DNA of 64,000 nt from JACRCT01 sp049841135 (GCA_049841135.1 JASGHK010000005.1:2480001-2544000); one strand, 5' to 3'. Shown: positions 54,134-63,015, counted from the stretch's first letter. The notes: generated by a model from the letters alone, not told the origin. Numbers and translations are program-made.

Positions 54134-56137
54134 ATGAACCGGACGCGTTTCACCACCATCAGGCTGCTGGCATTGCTGGCCTGGGCGGGGGCGGGCTGGG
54201 CCTGCATCCCGACGGACGTGCACTTCCACGTGAGCGGAAGTGGCGATAGCGGCAGGGAGGATGCGGGGGCGCCTGCAGACGCCAGCGTGCCCCCGGATGC
54301 GGCCACTGTTCCCGACGCCAGTGAGCCGCCGGATGCCGCCTCGAGCGCGGACGCGGGCGCGCCGGACGCCGAGGTAGCGGTGGGGTGCGCGAACAAGAGC
54401 CACGGCGAGATCTGTCGACGGTCCGCGGGGGCCTGCGACCTGCCCGAGGTCTGCGACGGCGTCTCCCCCGACTGCCCGCCCGACCGCGCCGAGTTCACTG
54501 GCGAGGATCCCGCCTGGTGCTGGCAAAGCCCGTGGCCGCTGGGCGAGACCATCTCCTCCCTGTCCGGGACCGCGAGCGACGACGTCTGGGCGGCCGCGGG
54601 GACCTCCATCCTCCACTGGGACGGCCAGCGGTGGAGCCAGACGCGCACCGGGGCGCTGGGGGGGCTCCGGAAGATCCGCGCGCTCTCCCGCAGCGACGCC
54701 TGGGCGGTGGGCGAGGCAGGGACTGTGCTGCGCTGGGATGGCAGCGCGTGGAGGCAGAGCCACCCGGCCACGAACGCCAGCTATCTCGTGGTCTGGCCCT
54801 CGGCGGCGGACGACGTGTGGCTCTCCGATTCACTCCAGCTCGAGCACTTCGACGGGCAGACCTTCGTCCCGCTGGGCCTCCAGGGGCTCCGGGCGATCGA
54901 CGGGCTGGCGGCCAACGACGTGATGGGCATCAGCGGCAACGGCGCGAACACGGTGGTGACCTGGAACGGCACGGCCTGGACCACCGGCCCGCAGATCGCC
55001 ATCTCCGAGCTGCTGGCGCTGTGGCGGGCGAGCGCGGACGAGGCGTGGGCGGTCGGGGCGCAAGGCGTCGCCGCCCATCGGACCGGCGGGAGCTGGCAGA
55101 GCGCCGGCACCATCTCCACCGGGTCGCTGTTCTCCGTCTGGGGCTCGGGCGCGAACGACGTCTGGGCCGGCGGCGAGATGAGCCTCCTGCACTGGAACGG
55201 AGCGAGCTGGGATCCCACGCCCGCCGCGGTGAGCGGAGTGCTGGGCTACGGCATCGTTCGCGCCCTGTGGGGGACGGGGGCGGACGACGTGTGGGCCGGC
55301 GCCGACGGCGGGCTGCTGCTGCACAAGCAGGGCGGCACGTGGCGGCAGGCCAGCGCGGATCAGGGACTCGACAACGGAACAGTGCGCAGCCTCTCGGCGA
55401 CCGCCCCGGACGATGTCTGGGCTGCGAGCGACCACGGGGTGCAGCACTTCGACGGCAGCCGCTGGGCCTTTGTGCGCAACATCCCCAACCAGCACTACCT
55501 CGCGGTGTGGGCGGCGGGCCGGAGCGAGGTGTTCGCGGTCGGTATCCAGGCGCTGAGCCGGTTCAATGGCACCGACTGGTCGCAGGACCTGTACCCGACC
55601 GCGTTCACCGGTGTGTCGGGAACGTCGGGCAGCGACGTCTGGGCGGTGGGCGAGAACGGCTTCGTGGCGCACTGGAATGGCATCGCCTGGACGACGAGCA
55701 CCGCGGGCTCGAAGACCTTCACCAGCGTGAAGGCCTTTGCCTCCGACGCCGTGTGGGCAGTGGGGCAGGGCGGCGCGGCGCGCTTCTTCAACGGCACGAG
55801 CTGGGAGGACCGCTCCACCGGCACCGACGACCTGGTCTCGGTCTGGGGCTCTTCCGCGAACGACGTCTGGGCCGCCGGGCCGACCAACGCGCTCCTGCGC
55901 TGGGACGGGACGAAGTGGGCCAAGGTCGCGACCGCCGGGACCTACTCCAGCGTGTCCGGCACCGGTGCCAGCGACGTGTGGGCCTGCGGTCGCGGAAGCG
56001 TCGCGCACTGGGATGGCGCTCAGTGGACCAGCACGCGGCTGACGCGAACCGCGGGTGACCTCATGGCCATCTGGGCCGGACCGGCCGACGTCTGGGTCGC
56101 CGGCGGCCAGAACAGCATCCTCCACCGCAACCGGTAG
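54134..56137 (+). CDS. DVW-repeat lipoprotein paralogue
   Basis: RLLALLAWAGAGWAC is a lipoprotein signal (lipobox GWAC) right after MNRTRFTTI, the reason to split this gene from the upstream one although the frame is shared. An Asp/Ala/Pro linker is followed by a Cys-rich element (GEICRRSAGACDLPEVCDG) and about 13 DVW repeats (DDVWAAAGTSILHWDGQRW, SDVWAVGENGFVAHWNGIAW). It is probably a beta-propeller, related to the gene at 105-2161. It may be a target or a co-transcribed output of the sigma module. Confidence 0.8.
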   Translation: MNRTRFTTIRLLALLAWAGAGWACIPTDVHFHVSGSGDSGREDAGAPADASVPPDAATVPDASEPPDAASSADAGAPDAEVAVGCANKSHGEICRRSAGACDLPEVCDGVSPDCPPDRAEFTGEDPAWCWQSPWPLGETISSLSGTASDDVWAAAGTSILHWDGQRWSQTRTGALGGLRKIRALSRSDAWAVGEAGTVLRWDGSAWRQSHPATNASYLVVWPSAADDVWLSDSLQLEHFDGQTFVPLGLQGLRAIDGLAANDVMGISGNGANTVVTWNGTAWTTGPQIAISELLALWRASADEAWAVGAQGVAAHRTGGSWQSAGTISTGSLFSVWGSGANDVWAGGEMSLLHWNGASWDPTPAAVSGVLGYGIVRALWGTGADDVWAGADGGLLLHKQGGTWRQASADQGLDNGTVRSLSATAPDDVWAASDHGVQHFDGSRWAFVRNIPNQHYLAVWAAGRSEVFAVGIQALSRFNGTDWSQDLYPTAFTGVSGTSGSDVWAVGENGFVAHWNGIAWTTSTAGSKTFTSVKAFASDAVWAVGQGGAARFFNGTSWEDRSTGTDDLVSVWGSSANDVWAAGPTNALLRWDGTKWAKVATAGTYSSVSGTGASDVWACGRGSVAHWDGAQWTSTRLTRTAGDLMAIWAGPADVWVAGGQNSILHRNR

Positions 56138-56150
56138 CTCGCAGAGCCGA

Positions 56151-56176
56151 GGAAAACTCTCCCAGTCCGCTTCGTC
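56151..56176 (+). promoter_or_regulatory. Putative ECF sigma promoter (giant lipoprotein)
   Basis: GGAAAACTC at 56151-56159 and CGTC at 56173-56176 with the same 22-nt spacing as at 52503-52528. It lies 60 bp before the GTG of the 56238 gene. The shared motif suggests both promoters are read by the ECF factor at 52541. Confidence 0.55.
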
Positions 56177-56237
56177 TTGAAGGGCGCTGCGCGAAACGAC
56201 GCGCGCAACCTCTTCAAACCGAAGCCGGGAGGAAGAC

Positions 56238-59200
56238 GTGAATCCTCGAAACCAATCGCGCACTTGGCAGAGATTCGCCTCGCTGGGCCTGCTGCTCCTG
56301 GCCGCCTGTCCCATCAACGCCCGGACCCCGGTGGTGGCGGTCACCCCGGAGACGGCGACCGTCGCTCCGGGCGGCACGGTCCAGTTCTCGGCGGAGGTGA
56401 GCGGAGCCACGGACTCGACCGTGCTCTGGTCGGTCGAAGAGAGCGGGGGCGGGACGGTCAGCTCCAACGGCCTGTACTCGGCGCCATCGACGGAAGGCAC
56501 CTACCACGTCCTGGCGATCTCCAAGGAGGACTCGAAGGCCCAGGCCCGCGCGACAGTGACCGTCAAGGCGGCGGCGCCGCAGGTGGCCGTCGCGGTCAGC
56601 CCCAAGACCGCGGCGCTGCAGGTCGGCACGAGCCAGCAGTTCGCGGCGACCGTGACCGGGACGAGCAACACCGCGGTGACCTGGTCCGTCCAGGAAGCCC
56701 AGGGCGGCACGGTCAGCACGACCGGCTTCTACACCGCCCCGAGCATCGCCGGGACCTTCCACGTCGTGGCCACCAGCGTCGCCGACGCGACCCGCTTCGA
56801 CCTGGCGACGGTCACCGTCACGACCGCCCCGCCTCCAGTCGCCGTCGCGGTCAGCCCCAAGGTCGCCGCGCTGCAGGTCGGCGCGAGCCAGCAGTTCAAC
56901 GCGACGGTGAGCGGGACGAGCGATACCACCGTCACCTGGAAGGTCGAGGAGGCGGGTGGCGGGTCGGTCAGCGCAGCGGGTCTCTACACGGCTCCGGCCG
57001 TCGCCGGGACCTTCCACCTCGTCGCCACCAGCGTCGCTGACGCCACCAAGTCCGACGCCGCGACCATCACCGTCACCACTGCGCCGCCTCCGGTCACCGT
57101 CACGGTCAGTCCGAAGCCGGCGTCGGTGAAGGCGGGTGAGGTGCAGCAGTTCACCGCGACCGTGACGGGAGCGGACGACACGGCAGTCACCTGGTCGGTC
57201 CAGGAGGCGGGTGGCGGGACGGTGAGCGGCACCGGCCTCTACGTGGCGCCGTCAGCAGCCGGCACGTATCACGTCGTGGCCACCAGCGTGGCCGACGCCA
57301 CCAAGTCGGACTCGGCGACGGTGACCGTGACCGCCGCCCCTCAGAACGTGACGGTCACCATTACTCCCAAGACCGCCGCGCTGGGGCTGGGCGGGACGCA
57401 GCAGTTCTCGGCGAGCGTCACCGGAGCGAGCAACACCGCGGTCACCTGGAAGGTCCAGGAGACGAGCGGCGGCACGGTCAATTCGTCCGGCCTGTACCAG
57501 GCTCCGAACGCCGCCGGCACCTACCACGTCGTCGCCACCAGCGCGGCGGACACCGCCAAGTCCGACAGCGCCACCGTGACCGTCGCCCGGTCGGGAGCCG
57601 ACACCGCCCAGCACAACTTCGAAGCCGGTACCCAGGGCTGGGTTCCCTCCACCGGCGGATGGATCGGCGGCGTGGCGACGACCACCTCCACCGTCTTCGC
57701 CGGCAACCAGGCGCTGCAGGTCAACTTCGCGGGCGGCACCGCCGGCGAGCGGCAGCAAGTGGGCGTCGCCAGCCCCGTCCCCGGCCCCGGCGACCTCGTG
57801 ACCTACCACGTGTGGATCCCCTCCGGCAGCGCCATCGCCCGGGTGCAGCCCTTCGTCTTGGAAGGGGCCGCGGGCAACTGGCGATGGACCGGCACCGTGG
57901 TCGAGGTCGCCTCGCTGCAGACCAACGCCTGGAACACCCTCAGCGTGACCGTGCCCGCCGACGCCACGACGCCGCTGTACGGCATCGGCGTGGAGTTCAC
58001 CGCCTCCGGCCCCTGGACCGGCACCGCCTACGTCGACAGCATCGGCTGGACGAGCTGCCAGAAGACGACCTGCGCCGCCCAGGGCAAGAACTGCGGCTCA
58101 CTCGACGACGGCTGCGGCGGCACGCTCGCGTGCGGCACCTGCACCGGCAACAACACCTGCGTGGCCAACGTCTGCACCGCCTGCTCCCCGACGACCTGCA
58201 CCGCCCAAGGCAAGAACTGCGGGACCATCTCCGACGGCTGCAATGGCACGCTGACCTGCGGCTCCTGCAGCGGCAACGACGTGTGCACGAGCAACGTCTG
58301 CACGGCCTGCACCCCGACGACCTGCGCCGCGCAGGGCAAGAACTGCGGGACCCTCTCCGACGGCTGCAACGGCACGCTGCCTTGCGGCTCCTGCAGCGGC
58401 GCGGAGACCTGCGGCGGCGGCGGCGTGGCCAACGTCTGCGGCGACCCCGGCAGTGTCTATCAGCTCCCCGCCGACCGCAGCACCCAATGGAAGCCCGGCG
58501 TCACCGGCGGCATCCCCAACTACGCCACCGTGCACACCACGGTGAACCACGCCTCCGGCGACATGCGGACCCCGATCCAGAACGCCCTCAACGCCGCGGG
58601 CGCGGCGGCGAGCGCGACGAGCGGCCGGGTCGTCCAGCTTGGACCGGGGGTCTTCACCATCAGCGGCACCCTGGTGATCCCCAGCTATGTCGTCCTGCGC
58701 GGCTCCGGCGTGGACGCGAGCGGCAACTTCCAGACCCAGCTCAAGAGCGGCGGCCCGGGCTTCACCCTGGTGCGCATCGGCAGCGTCTCCCCCGCCGGCG
58801 AGCAGAGCGTGAACCTCGCCTCCGACGCCGCCAAGGGCGCCACCAGCGTCACCCTGGCGAGCAGCGCCACGAGCGCCGGCTTTGCCGCCGGGCAGCTGGT
58901 GTGGGCCGACGAGCTCACCGACGGCGTCATCTCCAAGTGGAACACCGGCACCTACCCCAACGGCAGCGACTCCCGCGGCTGGTACTCGCGCTGGGACCGG
59001 CCCATCGGCCAGGTGCTGGAGGTGGCCTCGGTCAGCGGCAACACCGTGACCTTCAAGACCCCGCTGCACATCGGCCTGCGCACCTCGCAGACCGCGCAGC
59101 TCACGCACTACTCCGACTCGCCCACCCGCGGCGCAGGCGTGGAGGAGCTGCGGGTGACCACCGGCTATGACGGCGTCTCCCAGTACGGGTACGACCAGAG

Positions 59201-61208
59201 CAACCTCAAGTTCGGCTTCGCCGTCGACTGCTGGGCCAAGCACTTCGAGGCGGACGGCTCGGCGGGGCAGAGCGTGGGCTTCCGCATCGCGCACCACTGC
59301 GAGGCGCGCGAGGGCTACGTCCACGACACGCAGTACTACCAGAACGGCGGCTGGGGCTACGGCTTCGACCTCACCCACGGCTCGAGCGACAACCTGATCG
59401 AGGACTGCATCTCCATCCGCTTCAACAAGGTCATCAACATGCGCGCCTCGGGCGGGGGCAACGTCGTCGGCTACAACTACATGGACGACGGAGCCATCTC
59501 CTGGAACGAGGGGTGGATCGAGACCGGGCTGCAGGCCTCGCACCACCCGACTCCGCACTACGAGCTGTTCGAGGGCAACTACAGCTTCAACGCGGACGGC
59601 GACTTCACCACCGGCAACGCCATCTACCTCACCTTCTTCCGCAACCAGCTCACCAGCCTGCGCGCCAAGACCCGTAGGCCCTCGCCCAACACCTACGGCA
59701 CCGAGGACCCGGTCCTGGTCGACACCGGGAACCTGCGCTGCGCCGCCGCCGCCGCCAACCACTACTGGTACAGCTACGTGGGCAACGTGCTCGGCTTCCC
59801 GGGGATGACCGGCTACGTCTACGAGGCCACTCCGCCGAACATGGGCGCCAACGCCGTCTGGCGCATCGGCTGGCTCGACCCGGGCTGGAACACCCAGGAC
59901 GCGGACGTGGTGGCGCGGATGCTGCGCGACGGCAACTGGGACTACCAGAGCAACAGCGTCCACTGGCACGGGGTCGGGAACGCGGGCGGCACCGCGCGGC
60001 CGCTGCCCGCCTCGCTGTACCTGAGTGGCAAGCCGAGCTTCTTCGGCACCAGCCCCTGGCCCTGGGTCGACCCGACCGGCAGCACCAAGACCGCGACGCT
60101 GCCGGCGAAGGCCCGCTACGACTCCGGCAAGCCCAACGTGCTCGCCTCGTCGACGACGACCACCCCCACCAAGCTGAACCCGATGCCCGTCATCAGCCGC
60201 AGCGTGCCCGCCTACGCCTCCTCGGGGACGGCGAGCTCCGCCAACGACAGCAGCTACAGCAGCGACTGGACCTCGAGCGGCCAGCCCGCGTGGATCGCCT
60301 ACGACCTGTCGCAGGTGGCCGTGGCTTCGCGCCAGCAGGTGCTGGTGGCCTGGTACAACGGCGCCGGCTGCAGCTACGACTTCGGGGTCCTCAACGACGA
60401 GTGCCACAACACGCCCGGCCCGTACGTCCTCGAGGGCAACACCGCGGCGGGGGGCGGGAGCGCGCCGACGACGGGGTGGACCGTGCTCTACACCTCGCCC
60501 GACCCGCAGAACTACCACCACGCCCAGCACCTGATCGCCTCGTTCGCGGGCAACAACTGGATCCGCCTGCGCACGCTGGGGCCCAACCCGCATAACAACC
60601 CCGGCAACCCCAACGTGGGCATCAACCTCGACGTGTACGACGCGAGCGGCGGGGTCACCGACAGCTGGGTCTTCTACGGCGACTCGATCACCATGGGCGC
60701 CTGGAGCGGCAATGCGCCGGAGTTCGGCCGGCTCGTCCAGGCGGCCAAGCCCGCATACCGCCCGGCGGTCACTGGGGCGGGCATCGGGTACATGAAGGCG
60801 AGCGACGTCACCAGCCGCTTCCCCACCTGGCTCGCGCAGACGCCGGCCAAGGTCGTCGGCATCTCCTACGGCACCAACGACGCTCCGGTGAAGAACCCGG
60901 CCGCCTACCACGCCGCCATGAAGAGCCTCATCGACCAGGTGCTCGCCGCCGGGAAGATCCCGGTCATCCCCACCATCCCCTGGGCGACCGCGGGGGCGCG
61001 CGACGACGCCGACATCCAGGCGCTCAACGCGGAGATCGTGAAGCTCAAGACCGAGTACGCCGGCAAGGTCCTCGACGGCCCCGACCTCTACACGCTCTTC
61101 CTCAACCGGGCAGACCTGCTGGGCGACGGCCTGCACCCCAACGACACCGGCTACGGCCTGATGCGCCAGGCCTGGGCCACCAAGATGCTCGGCGTGCTCT
61201 ACCCGTAG
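56238..61208 (+). CDS. Giant modular lipoprotein: Ig-like, Cys-rich, beta-helix and SGNH domains
   Basis: The product is 1656 residues from GTG with GGGAGGAAGAC. Lipobox LAAC at about residue 24. Five to six Ig-like Big_2 domains (about 85 residues each; QQFSATV.G..NTAVTW.VQE..GGTVS..GLY.AP) span residues about 30-450. A carbohydrate-binding-type segment (NFEAGTQGWVPSTGGW) follows, then three Cys-rich repeats (CSPTTCTAQGKNCGT...). A right-handed beta-helix/pectate-lyase-like region follows (GRVVQLGPGVFTISGTLVIPSYVVLRGSG). The C-terminus is an SGNH/GDSL hydrolase: FYGDSITMG (Ser), GTND, DGLHPND (Asp/His). It probably binds and de-esterifies or cleaves surface polysaccharide. It may be under the ECF module. 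Confidence 0.85.
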   Translation: MNPRNQSRTWQRFASLGLLLLAACPINARTPVVAVTPETATVAPGGTVQFSAEVSGATDSTVLWSVEESGGGTVSSNGLYSAPSTEGTYHVLAISKEDSKAQARATVTVKAAAPQVAVAVSPKTAALQVGTSQQFAATVTGTSNTAVTWSVQEAQGGTVSTTGFYTAPSIAGTFHVVATSVADATRFDLATVTVTTAPPPVAVAVSPKVAALQVGASQQFNATVSGTSDTTVTWKVEEAGGGSVSAAGLYTAPAVAGTFHLVATSVADATKSDAATITVTTAPPPVTVTVSPKPASVKAGEVQQFTATVTGADDTAVTWSVQEAGGGTVSGTGLYVAPSAAGTYHVVATSVADATKSDSATVTVTAAPQNVTVTITPKTAALGLGGTQQFSASVTGASNTAVTWKVQETSGGTVNSSGLYQAPNAAGTYHVVATSAADTAKSDSATVTVARSGADTAQHNFEAGTQGWVPSTGGWIGGVATTTSTVFAGNQALQVNFAGGTAGERQQVGVASPVPGPGDLVTYHVWIPSGSAIARVQPFVLEGAAGNWRWTGTVVEVASLQTNAWNTLSVTVPADATTPLYGIGVEFTASGPWTGTAYVDSIGWTSCQKTTCAAQGKNCGSLDDGCGGTLACGTCTGNNTCVANVCTACSPTTCTAQGKNCGTISDGCNGTLTCGSCSGNDVCTSNVCTACTPTTCAAQGKNCGTLSDGCNGTLPCGSCSGAETCGGGGVANVCGDPGSVYQLPADRSTQWKPGVTGGIPNYATVHTTVNHASGDMRTPIQNALNAAGAAASATSGRVVQLGPGVFTISGTLVIPSYVVLRGSGVDASGNFQTQLKSGGPGFTLVRIGSVSPAGEQSVNLASDAAKGATSVTLASSATSAGFAAGQLVWADELTDGVISKWNTGTYPNGSDSRGWYSRWDRPIGQVLEVASVSGNTVTFKTPLHIGLRTSQTAQLTHYSDSPTRGAGVEELRVTTGYDGVSQYGYDQSNLKFGFAVDCWAKHFEADGSAGQSVGFRIAHHCEAREGYVHDTQYYQNGGWGYGFDLTHGSSDNLIEDCISIRFNKVINMRASGGGNVVGYNYMDDGAISWNEGWIETGLQASHHPTPHYELFEGNYSFNADGDFTTGNAIYLTFFRNQLTSLRAKTRRPSPNTYGTEDPVLVDTGNLRCAAAAANHYWYSYVGNVLGFPGMTGYVYEATPPNMGANAVWRIGWLDPGWNTQDADVVARMLRDGNWDYQSNSVHWHGVGNAGGTARPLPASLYLSGKPSFFGTSPWPWVDPTGSTKTATLPAKARYDSGKPNVLASSTTTTPTKLNPMPVISRSVPAYASSGTASSANDSSYSSDWTSSGQPAWIAYDLSQVAVASRQQVLVAWYNGAGCSYDFGVLNDECHNTPGPYVLEGNTAAGGGSAPTTGWTVLYTSPDPQNYHHAQHLIASFAGNNWIRLRTLGPNPHNNPGNPNVGINLDVYDASGGVTDSWVFYGDSITMGAWSGNAPEFGRLVQAAKPAYRPAVTGAGIGYMKASDVTSRFPTWLAQTPAKVVGISYGTNDAPVKNPAAYHAAMKSLIDQVLAAGKIPVIPTIPWATAGARDDADIQALNAEIVKLKTEYAGKVLDGPDLYTLFLNRADLLGDGLHPNDTGYGLMRQAWATKMLGVLYP

Positions 61209-61235
61209 GGCGCCTCGGCCGCTCCGTCCATCTCG

Positions 61236-61270
61236 TCCATTCGGTCCATCTCGTCGATGGACCGAATGGA
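61236..61270. terminator. Perfect 14-bp hairpin after period-9 tandem repeat
   Basis: TCCATTCGGTCCAT (61236-61249), 7-nt loop, ATGGACCGAATGGA (61257-61270), perfect. It is preceded by units of about 9 bp (CGTCCATCT, CGTCCATTC, GGTCCATCT). It lies between the giant gene and the convergent CDF gene, so it can terminate both. Same plan as at 42623-42678. Confidence 0.7.
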
Positions 61271-61277
61271 GTCCTGC

Positions 61278-62102
61278 TCAGGCGGGCTTGGGCCCGGCGC
61301 AGCCACAGTCCTCGCCGCGCCAGGCCTGACGGCCCTCCGCCACCAGGAACCAGGTCATGGCCAGCGCCGCGACTGGGTCGGCCCACCACCAGCCGAGCAT
61401 CGCGTTCAGCCCGATGCCGCCCAAGGTGATCAGCGAGAGCCAGAAGCAGGCGGTGGTCTGGAAGGAGTCGGCCTCGAGCGCCTTGCTGCCCAGCCCGCGG
61501 GCGGCGCGGCGCTTGGCGCGGGCGAGCCAGCCCATCATGGCCAGCGAGAGCGTGGTGATGCCGATGCCGACGAGGGTGGGCTCCGGCCGCTCCTGCTGGT
61601 AGAGCGCGTGCGCAGCGTCGAAGGCGACGTAGGCCGCGAGCAGGAAGAGCGAGAGCCCGACGAGCTTGTGCGCGCGCTGGTCGAGCCGCTCGATCTCCTC
61701 GTGGCTTCTCGCCTTCCTCTCTGCGAGCAGCCGCCAGATGAGGATGGCGCCGGAGGTCGTCTCCACGAAGCTGTCGATGCCGAAGCCGAGCAGCGCGACG
61801 CTGCCGGCGGCGAGGGCCGCGGCGACCGACACCAGGCCCTCGATGATGTTCCAGCCGACGGTGAAGTATTCGAGCTTGAGGCTGTGCTGCACGAGCTCGG
61901 CGCGCTCCGACGCGTGGCAGGCCCCGCCGCAGCCGCAGGACTCCTTCTCGACCGACGGTTCAGGCGCGTCGTGGCACCCGCAACCGGAGCCGCAGCTTCG
62001 CTCGCTCGTCAGGGCGGGCTCATCGCAGCCGCCGGAGCATCCGCAGGGCTCGTGGGTCTCCTCGCTGCAAGGCCTGCCGGCTTCGTGGCATGCACAGCTC
62101 AT
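61278..62102 (-). CDS. CDF-family cation efflux protein with Cys/His-rich N-terminus
   Basis: The product is 274 residues. The first 60 residues are extremely Cys/His rich (CACHEAG, CGCSGGCDEP, CGSGCGCHD, CGCGGACH), presumably a metal-binding tail. About six transmembrane helices follow: VGWNIIEGLVSVAAALAAGSVALLGFGIDSFVE (the D..D-type site region of CDF/TMEM163-like proteins) and ADSFQTTACFWLSLITLGGIGLNAML. It exports a divalent metal (Zn, Cd or similar) in exchange for protons. ATG overlaps the ArsR stop as ATGA. Transcription is opposite to the giant gene. Confidence 0.8.
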   Translation of the reverse strand: MSCACHEAGRPCSEETHEPCGCSGGCDEPALTSERSCGSGCGCHDAPEPSVEKESCGCGGACHASERAELVQHSLKLEYFTVGWNIIEGLVSVAAALAAGSVALLGFGIDSFVETTSGAILIWRLLAERKARSHEEIERLDQRAHKLVGLSLFLLAAYVAFDAAHALYQQERPEPTLVGIGITTLSLAMMGWLARAKRRAARGLGSKALEADSFQTTACFWLSLITLGGIGLNAMLGWWWADPVAALAMTWFLVAEGRQAWRGEDCGCAGPKPA

Positions 62103-62512
62103 CGACGAGCTTCCTTTCCCTGAACGTGGCGGGTGCAGTCCTTCAGCAGCGCGAGGACGAAGGGGTCGGCGAGCGAGTAGTGCATCAGCTTGCCGTCGGC
62201 CCGGGCGCGCACCAGGCGGCGGGTCCGAAGCAGGCGCAGCTGGTGCGAGGTGGCCGAGACGGAGAGCCCCAGGACCTCCGAGAGCTCGCAGACGCAGAGC
62301 TCGCCGGCCGCGAGCGCCTGGATGATCCGCACGCGCGTTGGATGGGCCAGGACCTGGAAGGTGTCGGCGATGTCGGCGTTCACCTCGTGCGGCAGCACGG
62401 CGGCGCGCGAGCGCTTCACGCGCCGGGCGTCGATGACGAACGTGCCGCAGCGATCGGTCTGTCCGGCACGGGGAGGACGAACGGTGGATCCGGCTGGCTG
62501 GGGGCGTGACAA
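62099..62512 (-). CDS. ArsR/SmtB-family metal-sensing repressor
   Basis: The product is about 137 residues. VNADIADTFQVLAHPTRVRIIQALAAGELCVCELSEVLGLSVSATSHQLRLLRTRRLVRARADGKLMHYSLAD is a typical winged helix. ELCVCEL is the SmtB/CadC alpha-3 Cys pair, and SATSHQLRLL the recognition helix. The family dissociates from DNA on binding Zn/Cd/Pb. The TTG start was chosen for GAGGAGCCGTCCC upstream; GTG 62419 is an alternative. The gene is directly coupled (ATGA) to the CDF exporter it presumably controls. Confidence 0.8.
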   Translation of the reverse strand: MSRPQPAGSTVRPPRAGQTDRCGTFVIDARRVKRSRAAVLPHEVNADIADTFQVLAHPTRVRIIQALAAGELCVCELSEVLGLSVSATSHQLRLLRTRRLVRARADGKLMHYSLADPFVLALLKDCTRHVQGKEARR

Positions 62513-62530
62513 GGGACGGCTCCTCGCAAG

Positions 62531-62556
62531 AACGATTGAACAGATATCGAAATGAG
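62531..62556 (-). promoter_or_regulatory. Candidate ArsR operator/promoter
   Basis: AACGATTGAACAGATATCGAAATGAG, a comparatively AT-rich imperfect palindrome about 20-45 nt upstream of the ArsR start, resembles the TGAACA..-type operators of the SmtB family (ATTGAACAGAT). The dyad is imperfect, so this is only a candidate. Confidence 0.3.
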
Positions 62557-62634
62557 CGGGAGAGGGGAAGAGGGCACGACACCCCGAGCTTGTCGAGCAA
62601 CTGTCTTGGCAGTCAACGGGAACAGTAGACGCCA

Positions 62635-62666
62635 AGGCCGCTCACGGGAGTTGCCGTGAGCGGCCT
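62635..62666. terminator. Perfect 13-bp hairpin between the IS110 region and the ArsR operon
   Basis: AGGCCGCTCACGG (62635-62647), 6-nt loop GAGTTG, CCGTGAGCGGCCT (62654-62666). It is a good end structure 29 bp past the stop of the minus-strand gene at 62695. It lies where a right end of the IS or a terminator would be expected. Confidence 0.5.
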
Positions 62667-62694
62667 CGGTACTCCTTCTCGTCGTGTGTGGCTT

Positions 62695-63015
62695 CTAGAA
62701 CGGGATGTCGCGGTAGCGCTCGCGCAGTCGCTTGCGCTCGCTCCTGCCGAGGGCCTCGTGGTAGGCGGCCAAGGCGGCGCCGAGCCTTCGGCTGGCGACC
62801 AGGACCGAGTGAGCGCGCATGGCATCGGGACCGCGCTCGCACACTACCGCGGCGCCGTACGCGAGTTCGTCATGCGCGGCCAGGAGCGCTTCCTCGCAGG
62901 GCCCAAGTGCCGCTTCAAGGATGGCCAGTGCGGCCAGTTGAGGGGAACGGGAGAGGCGTTGAGCTGGTGGGAGAAGTTTCAAGGGACCTCCTTCGCTGGT
63001 GGGGATGACCGCCAT
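62695..63015 (-). CDS. Small helical protein overlapping the transposase end
   Basis: The product is 106 residues, beginning MAVIPTSEGGPLKLLPPAQR, mostly helical (LAALAILEAALGPCEEALLAAHDELAYGAAVVCERG, ALAAYHEALGRSERKRLRERYRDI). It starts inside the last 37 bp of the IS110 transposase, in a different frame, so it is probably coupled to it. No family recognised. It could be an IS-linked accessory gene or the residue of an interrupted host gene. Confidence 0.45.
   Translation of the reverse strand: MAVIPTSEGGPLKLLPPAQRLSRSPQLAALAILEAALGPCEEALLAAHDELAYGAAVVCERGPDAMRAHSVLVASRRLGAALAAYHEALGRSERKRLRERYRDIPF

Noticed and set aside
53087..56137. A genuine 1016-residue fusion protein
   Set aside because: The internal MNRTRFTTI...GWAC is a full lipoprotein signal, and a +1 stop overlaps it as ATGA. 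A hidden stop is more probable, although not proven.
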